Positions 1 to 6,149 of a stretch of DNA of 18,960 nucleotides are shown piece after piece; the stretch's first letter is position 1; every line of letters begins with the position of its first letter. The stretch covers positions 93,358-112,317 of the forward strand of contig DGEO01000034.1 in assembly GCA_002385985.1 (NCBI GenBank). The letters run 5' to 3'. The DNA comes from Anaerolineaceae bacterium UBA3924. GTDB taxonomy: Bacteria > Chloroflexota > Anaerolineae > Anaerolineales > Anaerolineaceae. Position numbers and translations under genes: made by a program. The notes below the pieces were generated by a model, which did no database searches, was not told the DNA's origin, and saw only the letters and a list, made by a program, of their open reading frames with translations.

Positions 1-243
1 GCCACCCGGCAGCCCGGGCTGGCCGCCGGCAAACAACCGCTTGCCCCGCGGGATCCGAGCCGGCAGTCGGTGCGCTCGCTTCAGCGCTTCGCCCGGGTGC
101 TCTACGATCTGGACCCCGAGACCCGGCTGCAGGTGCTGGAGGAAACCGCTGACACACTGGTGGTCAACGGCACCGCCGAGGAGATCCTGCGCGTGCTGGA
201 CGAACTGGCCGAGCTGGTGCAGGCAAGACTGAAAAGGAAGTAA
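1..243 (+). CDS. C-terminal part of an unidentified protein (5' end outside window)
   Basis: Frame 1 is open from the first base to a TAA at 241-243, giving 80 residues of a protein that begins upstream. The visible tail has a basic, proline-containing stretch (about residues 8-25), then two predicted amphipathic helices rich in Leu, Glu and Arg, around RFARVLYDLDPETRLQVLEE and TAEEILRVLDELAELVQARL, and ends in a Lys/Arg cluster. No catalytic motif is visible and I do not recognise the family. An 18-bp palindrome starts directly after the stop codon and is followed by a strong terminator, so this is the last gene of its transcription unit. A palindrome beside such a helical, basic C-terminus, with a small ribbon-helix-helix-like gene downstream, suggests a DNA-binding or partition (ParB-like) protein. 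That is inference only. Confidence 0.7.
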   Translation, partial: ATRQPGLAAGKQPLAPRDPSRQSVRSLQRFARVLYDLDPETRLQVLEETADTLVVNGTAEEILRVLDELAELVQARLKRK

Positions 244-261
244 GTGTAACCACGGTTACAC
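244..261. promoter_or_regulatory. 18-bp near-perfect palindrome, copy 1
   Basis: GTGTAACCACGGTTACAC is an inverted repeat with a single central mismatch. It begins on the base after the stop codon of the first gene and sits between that stop and the terminator stem. A perfect version recurs at 377-394. Such a dyad is typical of a site for a dimeric DNA-binding protein. It does not match the canonical parS sequence TGTTTCACGTGAAACA. Confidence 0.6.
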
Positions 262-264
262 CTG

Positions 265-289
265 GCGGCCCATACGGGCCGCTTTTTTT
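265..289 (+). terminator. Rho-independent terminator of the first gene
   Basis: A perfect 7-bp stem (GCGGCCC at 265-271 pairing with GGGCCGC at 276-282) closes the 4-nt loop ATAC and is followed at once by seven T residues (283-289). It lies about 20 bases after the stop codon of the partial gene. Confidence 0.93.
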
Positions 290-630
290 ATGCTGGCTTT
301 AGGATCCTTACGTGGAGTCTCGAAGGTTACCGGAAGGCTCATTGGTTGGACGCTGGGGAGTAAGACCATCGGTGATGTGTAACCGCGGTTACACTTGTAC
401 GTAGGATGGTTTCGAAAAAAGGGATGATGGGGGAGCGGATAATTGGTTATGCAGGATCGTACTTCAAATAAGGTGAAATCTGCCTGTTCACATGCTGCTT
501 TTCCGGATTTTGGCGGTTGAAGCAGTCTTCCACTACCGTTTTTCAGCCGATTTCCTCGAGAGCAGCCCCTGGAGGACTTACAGGATATGGATATTCGATT
601 TTCGGGTAGAAAACGCCCTTCTCGGGGGTC
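290..630. other. Non-coding interval with a second palindrome
   Basis: No convincing gene is present here; the long minus-strand frame across it lacks the codon bias of the neighbours. Base composition is visibly less GC-rich than the surrounding coding regions. It contains the 18-bp palindrome at 377-394, a GGTTAC half-site at 325-330 between the two palindromes, and an isolated CCCCTG half-site (566-571) resembling half of the operators found further downstream. Confidence 0.6.
377..394. promoter_or_regulatory. 18-bp perfect palindrome, copy 2
   Basis: GTGTAACCGCGGTTACAC is a perfect 18-bp inverted repeat. It differs from the copy at 244-261 at one base, the change that makes it symmetric, and is 133 bp from it centre to centre. 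The pair is unlikely to be accidental and probably binds a dimeric protein, perhaps the product of the upstream partial gene or of another regulator. Confidence 0.65.
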
Positions 631-701
631 AAGGGTCGCCCCTGGATTCTTCTCAGGGTCGCCCCTGAGGAAATAAATGATCATTTTCAGGGGTGCCCCT
701 G
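631..701. promoter_or_regulatory. Three-copy palindromic operator upstream of the ribbon-helix-helix gene
   Basis: Three copies of a 14-bp element lie at 631-644 (AAGGGTCGCCCCTG), 654-667 (CAGGGTCGCCCCTG) and 688-701 (CAGGGGTGCCCCTG). The third is a perfect CAGGGG/CCCCTG dyad with a 2-bp centre; the others carry imperfect dyads. Start-to-start distances are 23 and 34 bp, roughly two and three helical turns. The third copy fills the spacer just before the TATAAT box, so a bound repressor would block RNA polymerase. Autoregulation by the downstream small DNA-binding protein is the simplest reading. Confidence 0.75.
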
Positions 702-708
702 CTATAAT
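678..708 (+). promoter_or_regulatory. Promoter of the ribbon-helix-helix gene
   Basis: A perfect TATAAT -10 box lies at 703-708. The best -35 candidates are TGATCA at 678-683 (19-bp spacer) or ATCATT at 680-685 (17-bp spacer), both weak. The predicted transcription start near 715 gives a leader of about 34 nt before the ATG at 749. The operator at 688-701 lies inside the spacer. Confidence 0.65.
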
Positions 709-748
709 GAATGTCGGCCGCGCATTCTCTACCCCCGTGGAGCCAGGC

Positions 749-1081
749 ATGGATGCCAGTGATCGCCTTAAACGAAAACAGATTCGCGAACGCGAAAAGA
801 TCCAAAAGCGCAAACCCAACCGGGTGACCTACGACCTGCCGCCCAGGATCAAGGAGGCCGTCCGCGAGCTGGCCGAGGAGCAGCGCGTTCCCGCCAGCCA
901 GCTGGTTGCCATTGCCCTGGCTCGCTTCTTGCGCGACGTCGAAAAAGGGGAGCTGGACCTTGCGCGCTTCAAGCAGCCCTCGCAAAGTCCCCGCTATGAC
1001 TGGAACCTGGTGCTGCCGGCCAGCTGGATCCCCAGGCGCCGGCGTGAGGCGCAAAAGTCATCCGACAGTAAATCAGGATGA
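749..1081 (+). CDS. Small ribbon-helix-helix-like DNA-binding protein
   Basis: This 110-residue protein starts with a very basic helix (about residues 6-23), followed by a beta-strand-like RVTYDLP and two helices (PRIKEAVRELAEEQ and PASQLVAIALARFL). That is the order of a ribbon-helix-helix (CopG/Arc/MetJ-like) fold, in which the strand pair of a dimer enters the major groove. The C-terminus holds SPRYDWNL and a basic tail. The start at 749 is preferred over an in-frame ATG at 677 because 677 lies upstream of the TATAAT box, whereas 749 has GGAG six bases before it. It stands alone behind three palindromic operators, consistent with an autorepressor. The fold is inferred from pattern, not from a search. 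It could also belong to a partition or toxin-antitoxin module, but no partner gene follows. Confidence 0.75.
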   Translation: MDASDRLKRKQIREREKIQKRKPNRVTYDLPPRIKEAVRELAEEQRVPASQLVAIALARFLRDVEKGELDLARFKQPSQSPRYDWNLVLPASWIPRRRREAQKSSDSKSG

Positions 1082-1186
1082 TGAATCCAGAAAGAGAACT
1101 CAAGAAATACGACTCACAAAAGTAGTTGGGGAGTCGTAAAAAGAGTCGTTAATAGGAATCAGGGGCAGATTCTGCACGCAGTAGGG

Positions 1187-1365
1187 GGGCAAATTATGCA
1201 CCCTCTAGAAGTGCGAAAATTGCCCGCTGGCCCGCCTTTATGCAAAATATGCAAGCTGGCCTGAGTGCAAAATATGTCATCTGGCCAGCAGGAATTATGT
1301 GCCTTCTGGCCAGCCAGCAGATTTCGCCTTCAGGCCAGGATGCATAAAATGCATTCTGGCAGATT
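1187..1365. repeat. Degenerate tandem repeat with 25-bp period
   Basis: CTGGCC-like anchors recur at 1227, 1256, 1281, 1306, 1331 and 1356, the last five exactly 25 bp apart. An earlier diverged copy is anchored at CTAG (1205-1208). Each unit has an AT-rich half (such as TGCAAAATATG or GGAATTATGTG) followed by CTGGCC or CAGGCC. Units are imperfect but keep strict spacing. The period is not a multiple of three, so this is not a coding repeat, and there are no unique spacers, so it is not CRISPR. An iteron-like protein-binding array or a decaying minisatellite are both possible. Confidence 0.7.
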
Positions 1366-1437
1366 TGTACAGAGATCCATGTAAATAGCGCAGTGTACAA
1401 CCCTGAGCAGCAAAGTTGGCGTCATTTTCCCTCGAGG

Positions 1438-1446
1438 TGGTATGAT
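1438..1446 (+). promoter_or_regulatory. Candidate extended -10 promoter (distal)
   Basis: TGGTATGAT contains the TGn extension and a TATGAT -10 box at 1441-1446. TTGGCG at 1416-1421 could act as a weak -35 with a 19-bp spacer. It would give a leader of about 125 nt before the MFS transporter gene. Confidence 0.35.
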
Positions 1447-1559
1447 TGGGAGGTTTTTGAGGGGTTTCCGCACTGGAAAGAGGGGAGCTCACCCGGCTTT
1501 GGGGCTATTTCCGCCTTCTCACTCGAGAACCCAGACCTGAGAAGCCAATTTCATTCTAA

Positions 1560-1568
1560 TGGTATGAT
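1560..1568 (+). promoter_or_regulatory. Extended -10 promoter directly before the MFS gene
   Basis: TGGTATGAT (TATGAT at 1563-1568) repeats the motif at 1438-1446. The ATG of the transporter begins seven bases after the -10 box, where transcription would start, so the mRNA would be leaderless or nearly so. No Shine-Dalgarno sequence precedes this ATG, which fits. No good -35 is visible. Confidence 0.5.
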
Positions 1569-1574
1569 CTCACA

Positions 1575-2762
1575 ATGAGCCTGCAGCACAGGGGCGATCC
1601 GCCGTCCAACCCGCTCACACCCGAAGAACCGGCGCTGCGTCAGATGCGCGCTGTGTACTTCTTTTATTTCGCCTCGGTCGGTATCTACGCCGTCTTCCTC
1701 AACGTCCACTTCTACAACATCGGCCTGAGCGGGCTGGAGATCGGCCTGGTCAACACCCTGATCCCCCTGATGGGCATGCTCGGCAGCCCGCTGTGGGGTG
1801 TACTGGCCGACCGCTCCGGGCAGCTGCGCCGGCTGCTCCTGCTGGCGGCGGCCGGGTCGCTGGCCGCGGTGATGGCCCTCTTCCCGGCGCGGACCCTGAC
1901 CTGGATCCTCATCCTGATCGGTGTGTTTGCCTTCTTCCAGGGGCCGCTGGTACCGCTGCTGGACACGCTGACACTGAACCTGCTCGGCGGGCGCCGCCAC
2001 CTCTACGGCCGGCAGCGCATCTTCGGCACTCTGGGCTACATTCTGACCGCACTGACGCTGGGCGGGCTGATCGAGCGCTACGGCTCCCCGGCGCTGTTCG
2101 GCGGGTACGGGCTGGTGATGCTGCTGGTGCTGGCCAGCCTGCGCTTCCTCCCGCCGCGGCAGGCTGCCATGCCCGCCGGTATTCGCCTGGACCTGGGCCT
2201 GTTCGTCCGCGAGTGGCGCTGGCTGGCGTTCGCCCTCAGCCTGTTCTTCCTGGGCATCGCACTAAACGGCTTGCAGGCCTTTCTGGCCATCTACATCCAG
2301 GACCTGGGCGGCGGCGAGCGCCTGATTGGCCTGGCCTTTGCCCTGACCGCGATCTCCGAAACGCCCATCATGCTGGCCGGCGGCTGGCTAATCCAGCGCT
2401 TCGGTTCGCGCCGGCTGCTCCGGCTGGCGTTTCTGCTTTACGCCGTGCGGCTGCTCCTGTACAGTCTGGCTCCCTCGGCCGGATGGGTGGTCGGGTTCGG
2501 GCTGATGCACGGTCTGACCTTCGGCCTGTACTGGATCTCCAGCGTGGCTTACACGGACGAGCTGGCCGCCGGTCAGATGACCGCCACGGCGCACAATCTT
2601 CGAGCAGCTGTGCTCTACCTGGCGAACCTGCTCGGCTCGCTGCTGGGGGGCTGGCTGTACGACATGTCGGGCGGGCGGGTGATGTTCCAGGTGATGGCCG
2701 CTTCGGCGCTGCTGGCATTCTTCCTCAGCGGGCTGATTGGCCGGTCTCGCGAGCGGGGCTGA
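1575..2762 (+). CDS. MFS transporter (MFS_1-like / LacY-NupG-like clade)
   Basis: This 395-residue integral membrane protein has about twelve hydrophobic segments, starting at residues 25-45 after a short hydrophilic N-terminus. The loop between helices 2 and 3 carries GVLADRSGQLRR (about residues 75-86), the GxLaDrxGrrr signature of the major facilitator superfamily, and a related GGWLIQRFGSRRLLRL loop marks the second six-helix half. The opening, MRAVYFFYFASVGIYAVFLNVH, resembles the MFS_1-like group that includes the HcaT/LacY-type proton symporters. Substrate cannot be inferred. The gene stands alone behind a probable leaderless promoter; the osmoprotectant operon downstream has its own promoter 15 bases after the stop. 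The ATG start is fixed by the -10 box just upstream. Confidence 0.9.
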   Translation: MSLQHRGDPPSNPLTPEEPALRQMRAVYFFYFASVGIYAVFLNVHFYNIGLSGLEIGLVNTLIPLMGMLGSPLWGVLADRSGQLRRLLLLAAAGSLAAVMALFPARTLTWILILIGVFAFFQGPLVPLLDTLTLNLLGGRRHLYGRQRIFGTLGYILTALTLGGLIERYGSPALFGGYGLVMLLVLASLRFLPPRQAAMPAGIRLDLGLFVREWRWLAFALSLFFLGIALNGLQAFLAIYIQDLGGGERLIGLAFALTAISETPIMLAGGWLIQRFGSRRLLRLAFLLYAVRLLLYSLAPSAGWVVGFGLMHGLTFGLYWISSVAYTDELAAGQMTATAHNLRAAVLYLANLLGSLLGGWLYDMSGGRVMFQVMAASALLAFFLSGLIGRSRERG

Positions 2763-2776
2763 ATTTCGCGCCGGGC

Positions 2777-2782
2777 TATAAT
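2777..2782 (+). promoter_or_regulatory. -10 box upstream of the osmoprotectant transporter operon
   Basis: A perfect TATAAT lies 14 bases after the MFS stop codon. No -35 of recognisable quality is found at the usual distance, which could mean an activator-dependent promoter. The predicted transcript starts near 2789 and would include the 11-codon leader ORF. Confidence 0.5.
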
Positions 2783-2826
2783 ACTTACATTCAGCTGTAC
2801 AGCCGGGGGAGAAAGGATCACTGGAC

Positions 2827-2862
2827 ATGCGTATCCTTGCATTTAACTGGTTCCATCCATGA
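2827..2862 (+). CDS. 11-codon leader ORF coupled to the first permease gene
   Basis: ATG at 2827 opens an ORF for MRILAFNWFHP, which ends at TGA 2860-2862. A purine-rich GGAGAAAGGA ribosome-binding site lies nine bases upstream. The stop overlaps the permease ATG in the form ATGA, and the permease start has no Shine-Dalgarno of its own, so translation of the permease is probably coupled to this leader. The permease lies in the -1 frame relative to the leader. It may instead be a misread N-terminus if an indel is present, but the permease already looks complete. Confidence 0.5.
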   Translation: MRILAFNWFHP

Positions 2863-3488
2863 TCGCCTCCTGGCTGTACGCCGCCGGGCACCAGGCCGAA
2901 GTGCTGGAGGCGCTTCGTGAGCATGTGCTGCTCTCCGGCTCGGCGCTGCTGGTGGCCGTGGTGACCTGCCTCCCGCTGGGCATCTGGACGGCGCGCTCGC
3001 GGGCGGTCTCGGCGGCGGCCATCAACCTGGTGAACGCCCTGCGCGTGATCCCCAGCCTGGCGGTGCTGTTCATCGTGGTTCCGGTGCTGGGGCTTAGCAC
3101 CCGCTCGGCGGCGGTGGCGCTGATCCTGTTGGCCATGCCGCCGGTGCTGCTGAACACCGACGCCGCCTTCCGCAGCCTGGACCCGGCAGTCATCGAAGCT
3201 GCCCGCTCGACAGGCATGACCCGCCTCCAGATCTTGGTGAAGGTCGAGTTTCCCCTGGCGTTTCCGGTCATCCTTACCGGGGTCCGCACGGCCGCGGTGG
3301 AGGTGATCGCCAGCGCCACCCTGGCGGCGTTTGTCGGCAGCGGCGGGCTGGGGGTGTTCATCACTCGCGGGTTTGCGCTCTTCGACTACGCCATCCTGAT
3401 GGTCGGCGCTGTTCCCGTGGCGCTGCTGGCCTTGATGGCTGAAGGTATTCTGGCCGGTTTTCAGAAAATGGCCCGGATCCCCGCTTAA
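2859..3488 (+). CDS. Osmoprotectant ABC transporter permease (OpuCB/ProW type)
   Basis: This 209-residue membrane protein belongs to the BPD_transp_1 permease family and has five to six hydrophobic helices. Residues around AVIEAARSTGMTRLQILVKV form the EAA loop that docks on the ATPase, and VEVIASATLAAFVGSGGLGVFI is typical of the glycine betaine/choline/carnitine OpuC and ProU permeases. It forms part of the inner-membrane channel together with the second permease at 5388-6032. The start ATG overlaps the stop of an 11-codon leader ORF and lacks its own ribosome-binding site, suggesting translational coupling. The gene is first in an operon of permease, binding protein, ATPase and permease. 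Length is normal for the family. The exact substrate is not readable. Confidence 0.92.
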   Translation: MIASWLYAAGHQAEVLEALREHVLLSGSALLVAVVTCLPLGIWTARSRAVSAAAINLVNALRVIPSLAVLFIVVPVLGLSTRSAAVALILLAMPPVLLNTDAAFRSLDPAVIEAARSTGMTRLQILVKVEFPLAFPVILTGVRTAAVEVIASATLAAFVGSGGLGVFITRGFALFDYAILMVGAVPVALLALMAEGILAGFQKMARIPA

Positions 3489-3513
3489 TGATCTCAAGCT
3501 TGCAGGAGGGACA

Positions 3514-4428
3514 ATGAAACAGGCTATTGGACGGGTATTGACTGGTGGTGTGATTCTGATTCTGATGCTGCTGTCCGCCTGCGCCGGGCAGCCGGGGGGC
3601 AGCGCCGGGGGAAATGCCACCATTCGCGTGGCCTCCAAGGACTTTACCGAGCAGTTCATTCTCGGGCACATGTACGCGCTGGTGCTGGAGAACGCCGGAT
3701 TCACCGTCGAACGGCGGCTGAACCTGGGCGGCACGCCGGTGGTCCACGAAGCGCTGCTCAACGGACAGGTGGACCTGTACCCCGAGTACACCGGCACCGG
3801 CCTGCTGACCGTGCTCAAGCAGGAGGTGATGAGCGATCCGGCTGCCGTGTACCAGACCGTCAACGAGATGTACCGGGAGCAGTTTGACCTGGTCTGGCTG
3901 CAGCCCGCGCCGATGAACAACACCCAGGCGCTGGCCATGACCCGCGCCCGGGCCGAGGATCTGGGGATCCGCACCATCTCCGACATGGTCGCCCGCGCCG
4001 GCGAACTGGTGATGGTTGGACCGCCGGAGTTTGTGGAGCGCGAGGACGGGCTGCCCGGCATCAAGGCGGTCTACGGCGACTTTGAGCTGCGCGACTACAT
4101 TGCCGTGGACCCCGGCCTGCGCTATCAGGCGCTGACCAGCGGCGAGGCCGACGTGGCCGTGGCCTTCGGCACGGACGGGGAGATCGCCGCCTTTGACCTG
4201 GTGGTGCTGGAGGACGACCGAAACATGTTCCCTCCCTACCAGGTGGCCCCGGTGATCCGCAGCGAGGTGCTGGAGGCCAATCCCGGGATTGAAGACGTGC
4301 TCAACGACCTTTCGGCGCGCATTACCAATGAAGTCATGCAGAGTCTCAACTACGAAGTCAGCGGAAACCAGCGCGAACCGGAGGAAGTGGCCCGTGAGTG
4401 GCTGCAGCAGCAGGGGTTGATCGAGTAA
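3514..4428 (+). CDS. Osmoprotectant (glycine betaine-type) ABC transporter substrate-binding lipoprotein
   Basis: This 304-residue lipoprotein has a signal peptide ending in the lipobox LSAC with Cys23 as the lipidation site, a short Gly/Ser linker, and an OpuAC-type substrate-binding domain. Hallmarks are IRVASKDFTEQFILGHMYALVLE just after the linker, VHEALLNGQVDLYPEYTGTG, and DVAVAFGTDGEI in the second lobe. These are typical of OpuCC/OsmF-like proteins that bind quaternary ammonium osmolytes in an aromatic cage. It would present solute to the two permeases outside the membrane. A strong AGGAGG (3504-3509) precedes the ATG. The neighbours complete the transporter. Betaine, choline, carnitine or proline betaine cannot be told apart from sequence. 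Confidence 0.93.
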   Translation: MKQAIGRVLTGGVILILMLLSACAGQPGGSAGGNATIRVASKDFTEQFILGHMYALVLENAGFTVERRLNLGGTPVVHEALLNGQVDLYPEYTGTGLLTVLKQEVMSDPAAVYQTVNEMYREQFDLVWLQPAPMNNTQALAMTRARAEDLGIRTISDMVARAGELVMVGPPEFVEREDGLPGIKAVYGDFELRDYIAVDPGLRYQALTSGEADVAVAFGTDGEIAAFDLVVLEDDRNMFPPYQVAPVIRSEVLEANPGIEDVLNDLSARITNEVMQSLNYEVSGNQREPEEVAREWLQQQGLIE

Positions 4429-4434
4429 TTCGCC

Positions 4435-5391
4435 TTGAAACAGATTCTCTTTGACCGGGTCAGTAAAAGCTTTGACGGCGAGCGGGCGGCCGTTCACCGG
4501 GTGAGCTTCGAGGTGCCCGCCGGCTCGCTGGTCGTGCTGCTGGGGCCGTCCGGCTGCGGCAAGACCACGCTGCTCAAGATGGTCAACCGGCTGGTTGAGC
4601 CGACCTCCGGCCGCATCTGCATGGACGAGACCGACATCCGCTCGCTGGAAGTGACCGCGCTGCGCCGGCAGATCGGCTACGTGATCCAACAGGTGGGGCT
4701 GTTCCCGCACATGACGGTGGGGGAGAACATCGGCGTGGTGCCGCAGCTCAACGGCTGGAAGCGGGAGCAGATTGCCGCCCGGGTGGCGGAGCTGCTTGAA
4801 CTGGTGCACCTGCCGCCGGAGTTCGCCTCCCGCTACCCCTCGCAGCTGTCGGGCGGGCAGCAGCAGCGCGTCGGCCTGGCCCGCGCCCTGGCTGCCGACC
4901 CCGGCGTGCTGCTGATGGACGAGCCATTCGGCGCCATTGACGCCATCACCCGCGCCAGCCTGCAGGACCAGCTGATCGAGCTGCAGCAGCGCCTGCGCAA
5001 GACGGTCCTGTTCGTCACCCACGATGTGGACGAGGCCCTGCGCCTGGCCGACCGCATCGCGGTGCTGCGCCGCGGCGAGCTGGTGCAGTACGACGAGCCC
5101 TGCGCGCTGCTGAGCCGCCCGGCGGACGATTTTGTGCGCGAGCTGCTCAACGCCGACGACCGCGTGCGTCAGCTCGGCCTTATCCGGGTGGAGGCGGTGA
5201 TGCGCCCGCTGCCGCCGGACTTCAGGCCCGGCGTCCTGCCTGCGCTGGAGTCCTCCGCCGACCTGCGTACGGCGCTTTCGCTGCTGCTGCAGCCGGGGGT
5301 GCAGGCGCTGGAGATCACCCGGGAAGGCCGCCCGGCCGGTGTGCTGGATTTCGAAGACCTGCGCTCAAGGACCTGCCAGCCTCTGCAATGA
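4435..5391 (+). CDS. Osmoprotectant ABC transporter ATP-binding protein (OpuCA/ProV type)
   Basis: This 318-residue ABC ATPase has Walker A GPSGCGKT (residues 37-44), Q-loop glutamines at 85-86, the signature LSGGQ (138-142), Walker B LLMDEP (159-164) and the switch histidine H196. The C-terminal 85 residues look like one degenerate CBS-type unit rather than the pair found in full OpuCA proteins, where CBS domains sense ionic strength; reduced regulation is possible. It starts with TTG at 4435, six bases after the stop of the binding protein, with no strong Shine-Dalgarno, so it is probably translated by re-initiation. Its stop overlaps the next permease start (ATGA). Confidence 0.93.
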   Translation: MKQILFDRVSKSFDGERAAVHRVSFEVPAGSLVVLLGPSGCGKTTLLKMVNRLVEPTSGRICMDETDIRSLEVTALRRQIGYVIQQVGLFPHMTVGENIGVVPQLNGWKREQIAARVAELLELVHLPPEFASRYPSQLSGGQQQRVGLARALAADPGVLLMDEPFGAIDAITRASLQDQLIELQQRLRKTVLFVTHDVDEALRLADRIAVLRRGELVQYDEPCALLSRPADDFVRELLNADDRVRQLGLIRVEAVMRPLPPDFRPGVLPALESSADLRTALSLLLQPGVQALEITREGRPAGVLDFEDLRSRTCQPLQ

Positions 5392-6032
5392 GATTCCTGC
5401 TTGAGTATCCCGAAATTTTCTTCTCGCTGGCCGGCCGTCATCTGGAGCTGACCCTGCTCTCGCTGGCCGCGGCGTTGGCGATTGCCCTGCCGGTCGGGTG
5501 GCTGCTGCACCGCTTCCGCTGGCTGCAGCTGCCTGTGCTGGGGCTGTTCGGCGTGCTGTACACCGTCCCCAGCATCGCGCTGATGATCATGCTTATCCCG
5601 CTGTTTGGTCTGGGCGGGACCACCGTGACGGTCGCGCTGGTGATCTACAACCAGATTATCCTGGTGCGCAACACGCTGGCCGGGCTGGAATCCATCGACC
5701 CGGCAGTGATGGAAGCGGCGCGGGGAATGGGCATGGGGCCGGGTCAGATGGCCTTCCGGGTGCAGCTGCCGCTGGCGCTGCCGGTGATTCTGGCGGGGGT
5801 GCGCCTGGCGGCAGTGACCACCGTGGCCATTGCCACCATCGGAGCCAAATTCGGGGCAGGGGGACTGGGCACGCTGCTGTTTGACGGCATCGCCCAGAAC
5901 CGGGCGGACAAAATCTGGCTGGGAGGACTGTCGGTGGGGCTGCTGGCGCTGGTTTTCAACCACGGGCTGCAGCTGCTGGAGCGGCGGTTGAACCGCCACC
6001 GGGCGGTGGAGCGGCCGGCCCCGGCGGCCTGA
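5388..6032 (+). CDS. Osmoprotectant ABC transporter permease, second subunit (OpuCD/ProW type)
   Basis: This 214-residue membrane protein is homologous to the permease at 2859-3488. It has five or six hydrophobic helices, a proline-containing TVPSIALMIMLIPLFGLG segment, and the EAA loop DPAVMEAARGMGMGPGQMAF that contacts the ATPase. AIATIGAKFGAGGLGTLLFDGI is the family's conserved C-terminal region. It overlaps the ATPase gene by four bases (ATGA), so the two are translationally coupled. It pairs with the first permease to form the heterodimeric channel. It is the last gene of the operon; I see no clear terminator behind it. Confidence 0.92.
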   Translation: MRFLLEYPEIFFSLAGRHLELTLLSLAAALAIALPVGWLLHRFRWLQLPVLGLFGVLYTVPSIALMIMLIPLFGLGGTTVTVALVIYNQIILVRNTLAGLESIDPAVMEAARGMGMGPGQMAFRVQLPLALPVILAGVRLAAVTTVAIATIGAKFGAGGLGTLLFDGIAQNRADKIWLGGLSVGLLALVFNHGLQLLERRLNRHRAVERPAPAA

Positions 6033-6067
6033 GTTAATGCGTATAGATTAATTATAGGGTGTGCCTA

Positions 6068-6096
6068 TTCTCGATTCCCGCCTTTCATACTATAAT
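6068..6096 (+). promoter_or_regulatory. Promoter of the putative acylation operon
   Basis: A perfect TATAAT lies at 6091-6096. TTCTCG at 6068-6073 is a weak -35 with a 17-bp spacer. Transcription would begin near 6103 and run into the hairpin at 6110-6126. Confidence 0.6.
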
Positions 6097-6109
6097 CTTC
6101 GACCGATAC

Positions 6110-6126
6110 CCGCGCCGCCGGCGCGG
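6110..6126 (+). other. GC-rich 5'-leader hairpin
   Basis: CCGCGCC (6110-6116) pairs with GGCGCGG (6120-6126) around a 3-nt loop. It lies at the very 5' end of the predicted transcript and 23 bases before the first start codon. No T-run follows, so it is more likely an mRNA-stabilising or structural element than a terminator. Confidence 0.5.
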
Positions 6127-6149
6127 CCACACAGAAAGGTAAATGAACG

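Larger units (their letters stand above)
1082..1574. other. Gene-free region with inverted repeat, tandem repeats and -10 boxes
   Basis: No reading frame here has the codon bias of real genes in this window. The first part holds an inverted repeat, ACGACTC (1109-1115) pairing with GAGTCGT (1131-1137), with GAGTCGT repeated again at 1143-1149. No T-run follows, so it is not a clear terminator. The middle is the 25-bp tandem repeat described separately. The last 200 bases carry two TGGTATGAT extended -10 boxes (1438-1446 and 1560-1568). Composition is clearly lower in GC than the flanking genes. Confidence 0.6.

Noticed and set aside
256..819. 187-codon minus-strand frame across the intergenic region
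   Set aside because: It runs over the terminator, both operator types and the promoter, has no recognisable domain and no codon bias like the neighbours.
1187..1365. CRISPR array
   Set aside because: Units are contiguous and degenerate with no unique spacers, and no cas gene is present.
1194..1400. Minus-strand ORF across the 25-bp repeats
   Set aside because: The repeat period is not a multiple of three, so the frame does not encode a repeated protein; it is open by chance.
1393..1578. 61-codon ORF upstream of the MFS gene
   Set aside because: It overlaps the putative promoters, has no ribosome-binding site and no recognisable product.
2388..4064. Long minus-strand open frame opposite the MFS and osmoprotectant genes
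   Set aside because: It lies antisense to clearly recognisable genes, its product is low-complexity (His, Gln, Arg and Gly rich), and such frames are usual opposite GC-rich genes.
3361..5022. Long minus-strand frame opposite the binding protein and ATPase
   Set aside because: It is antisense to OpuC-type genes with intact motifs and has no recognisable domain.
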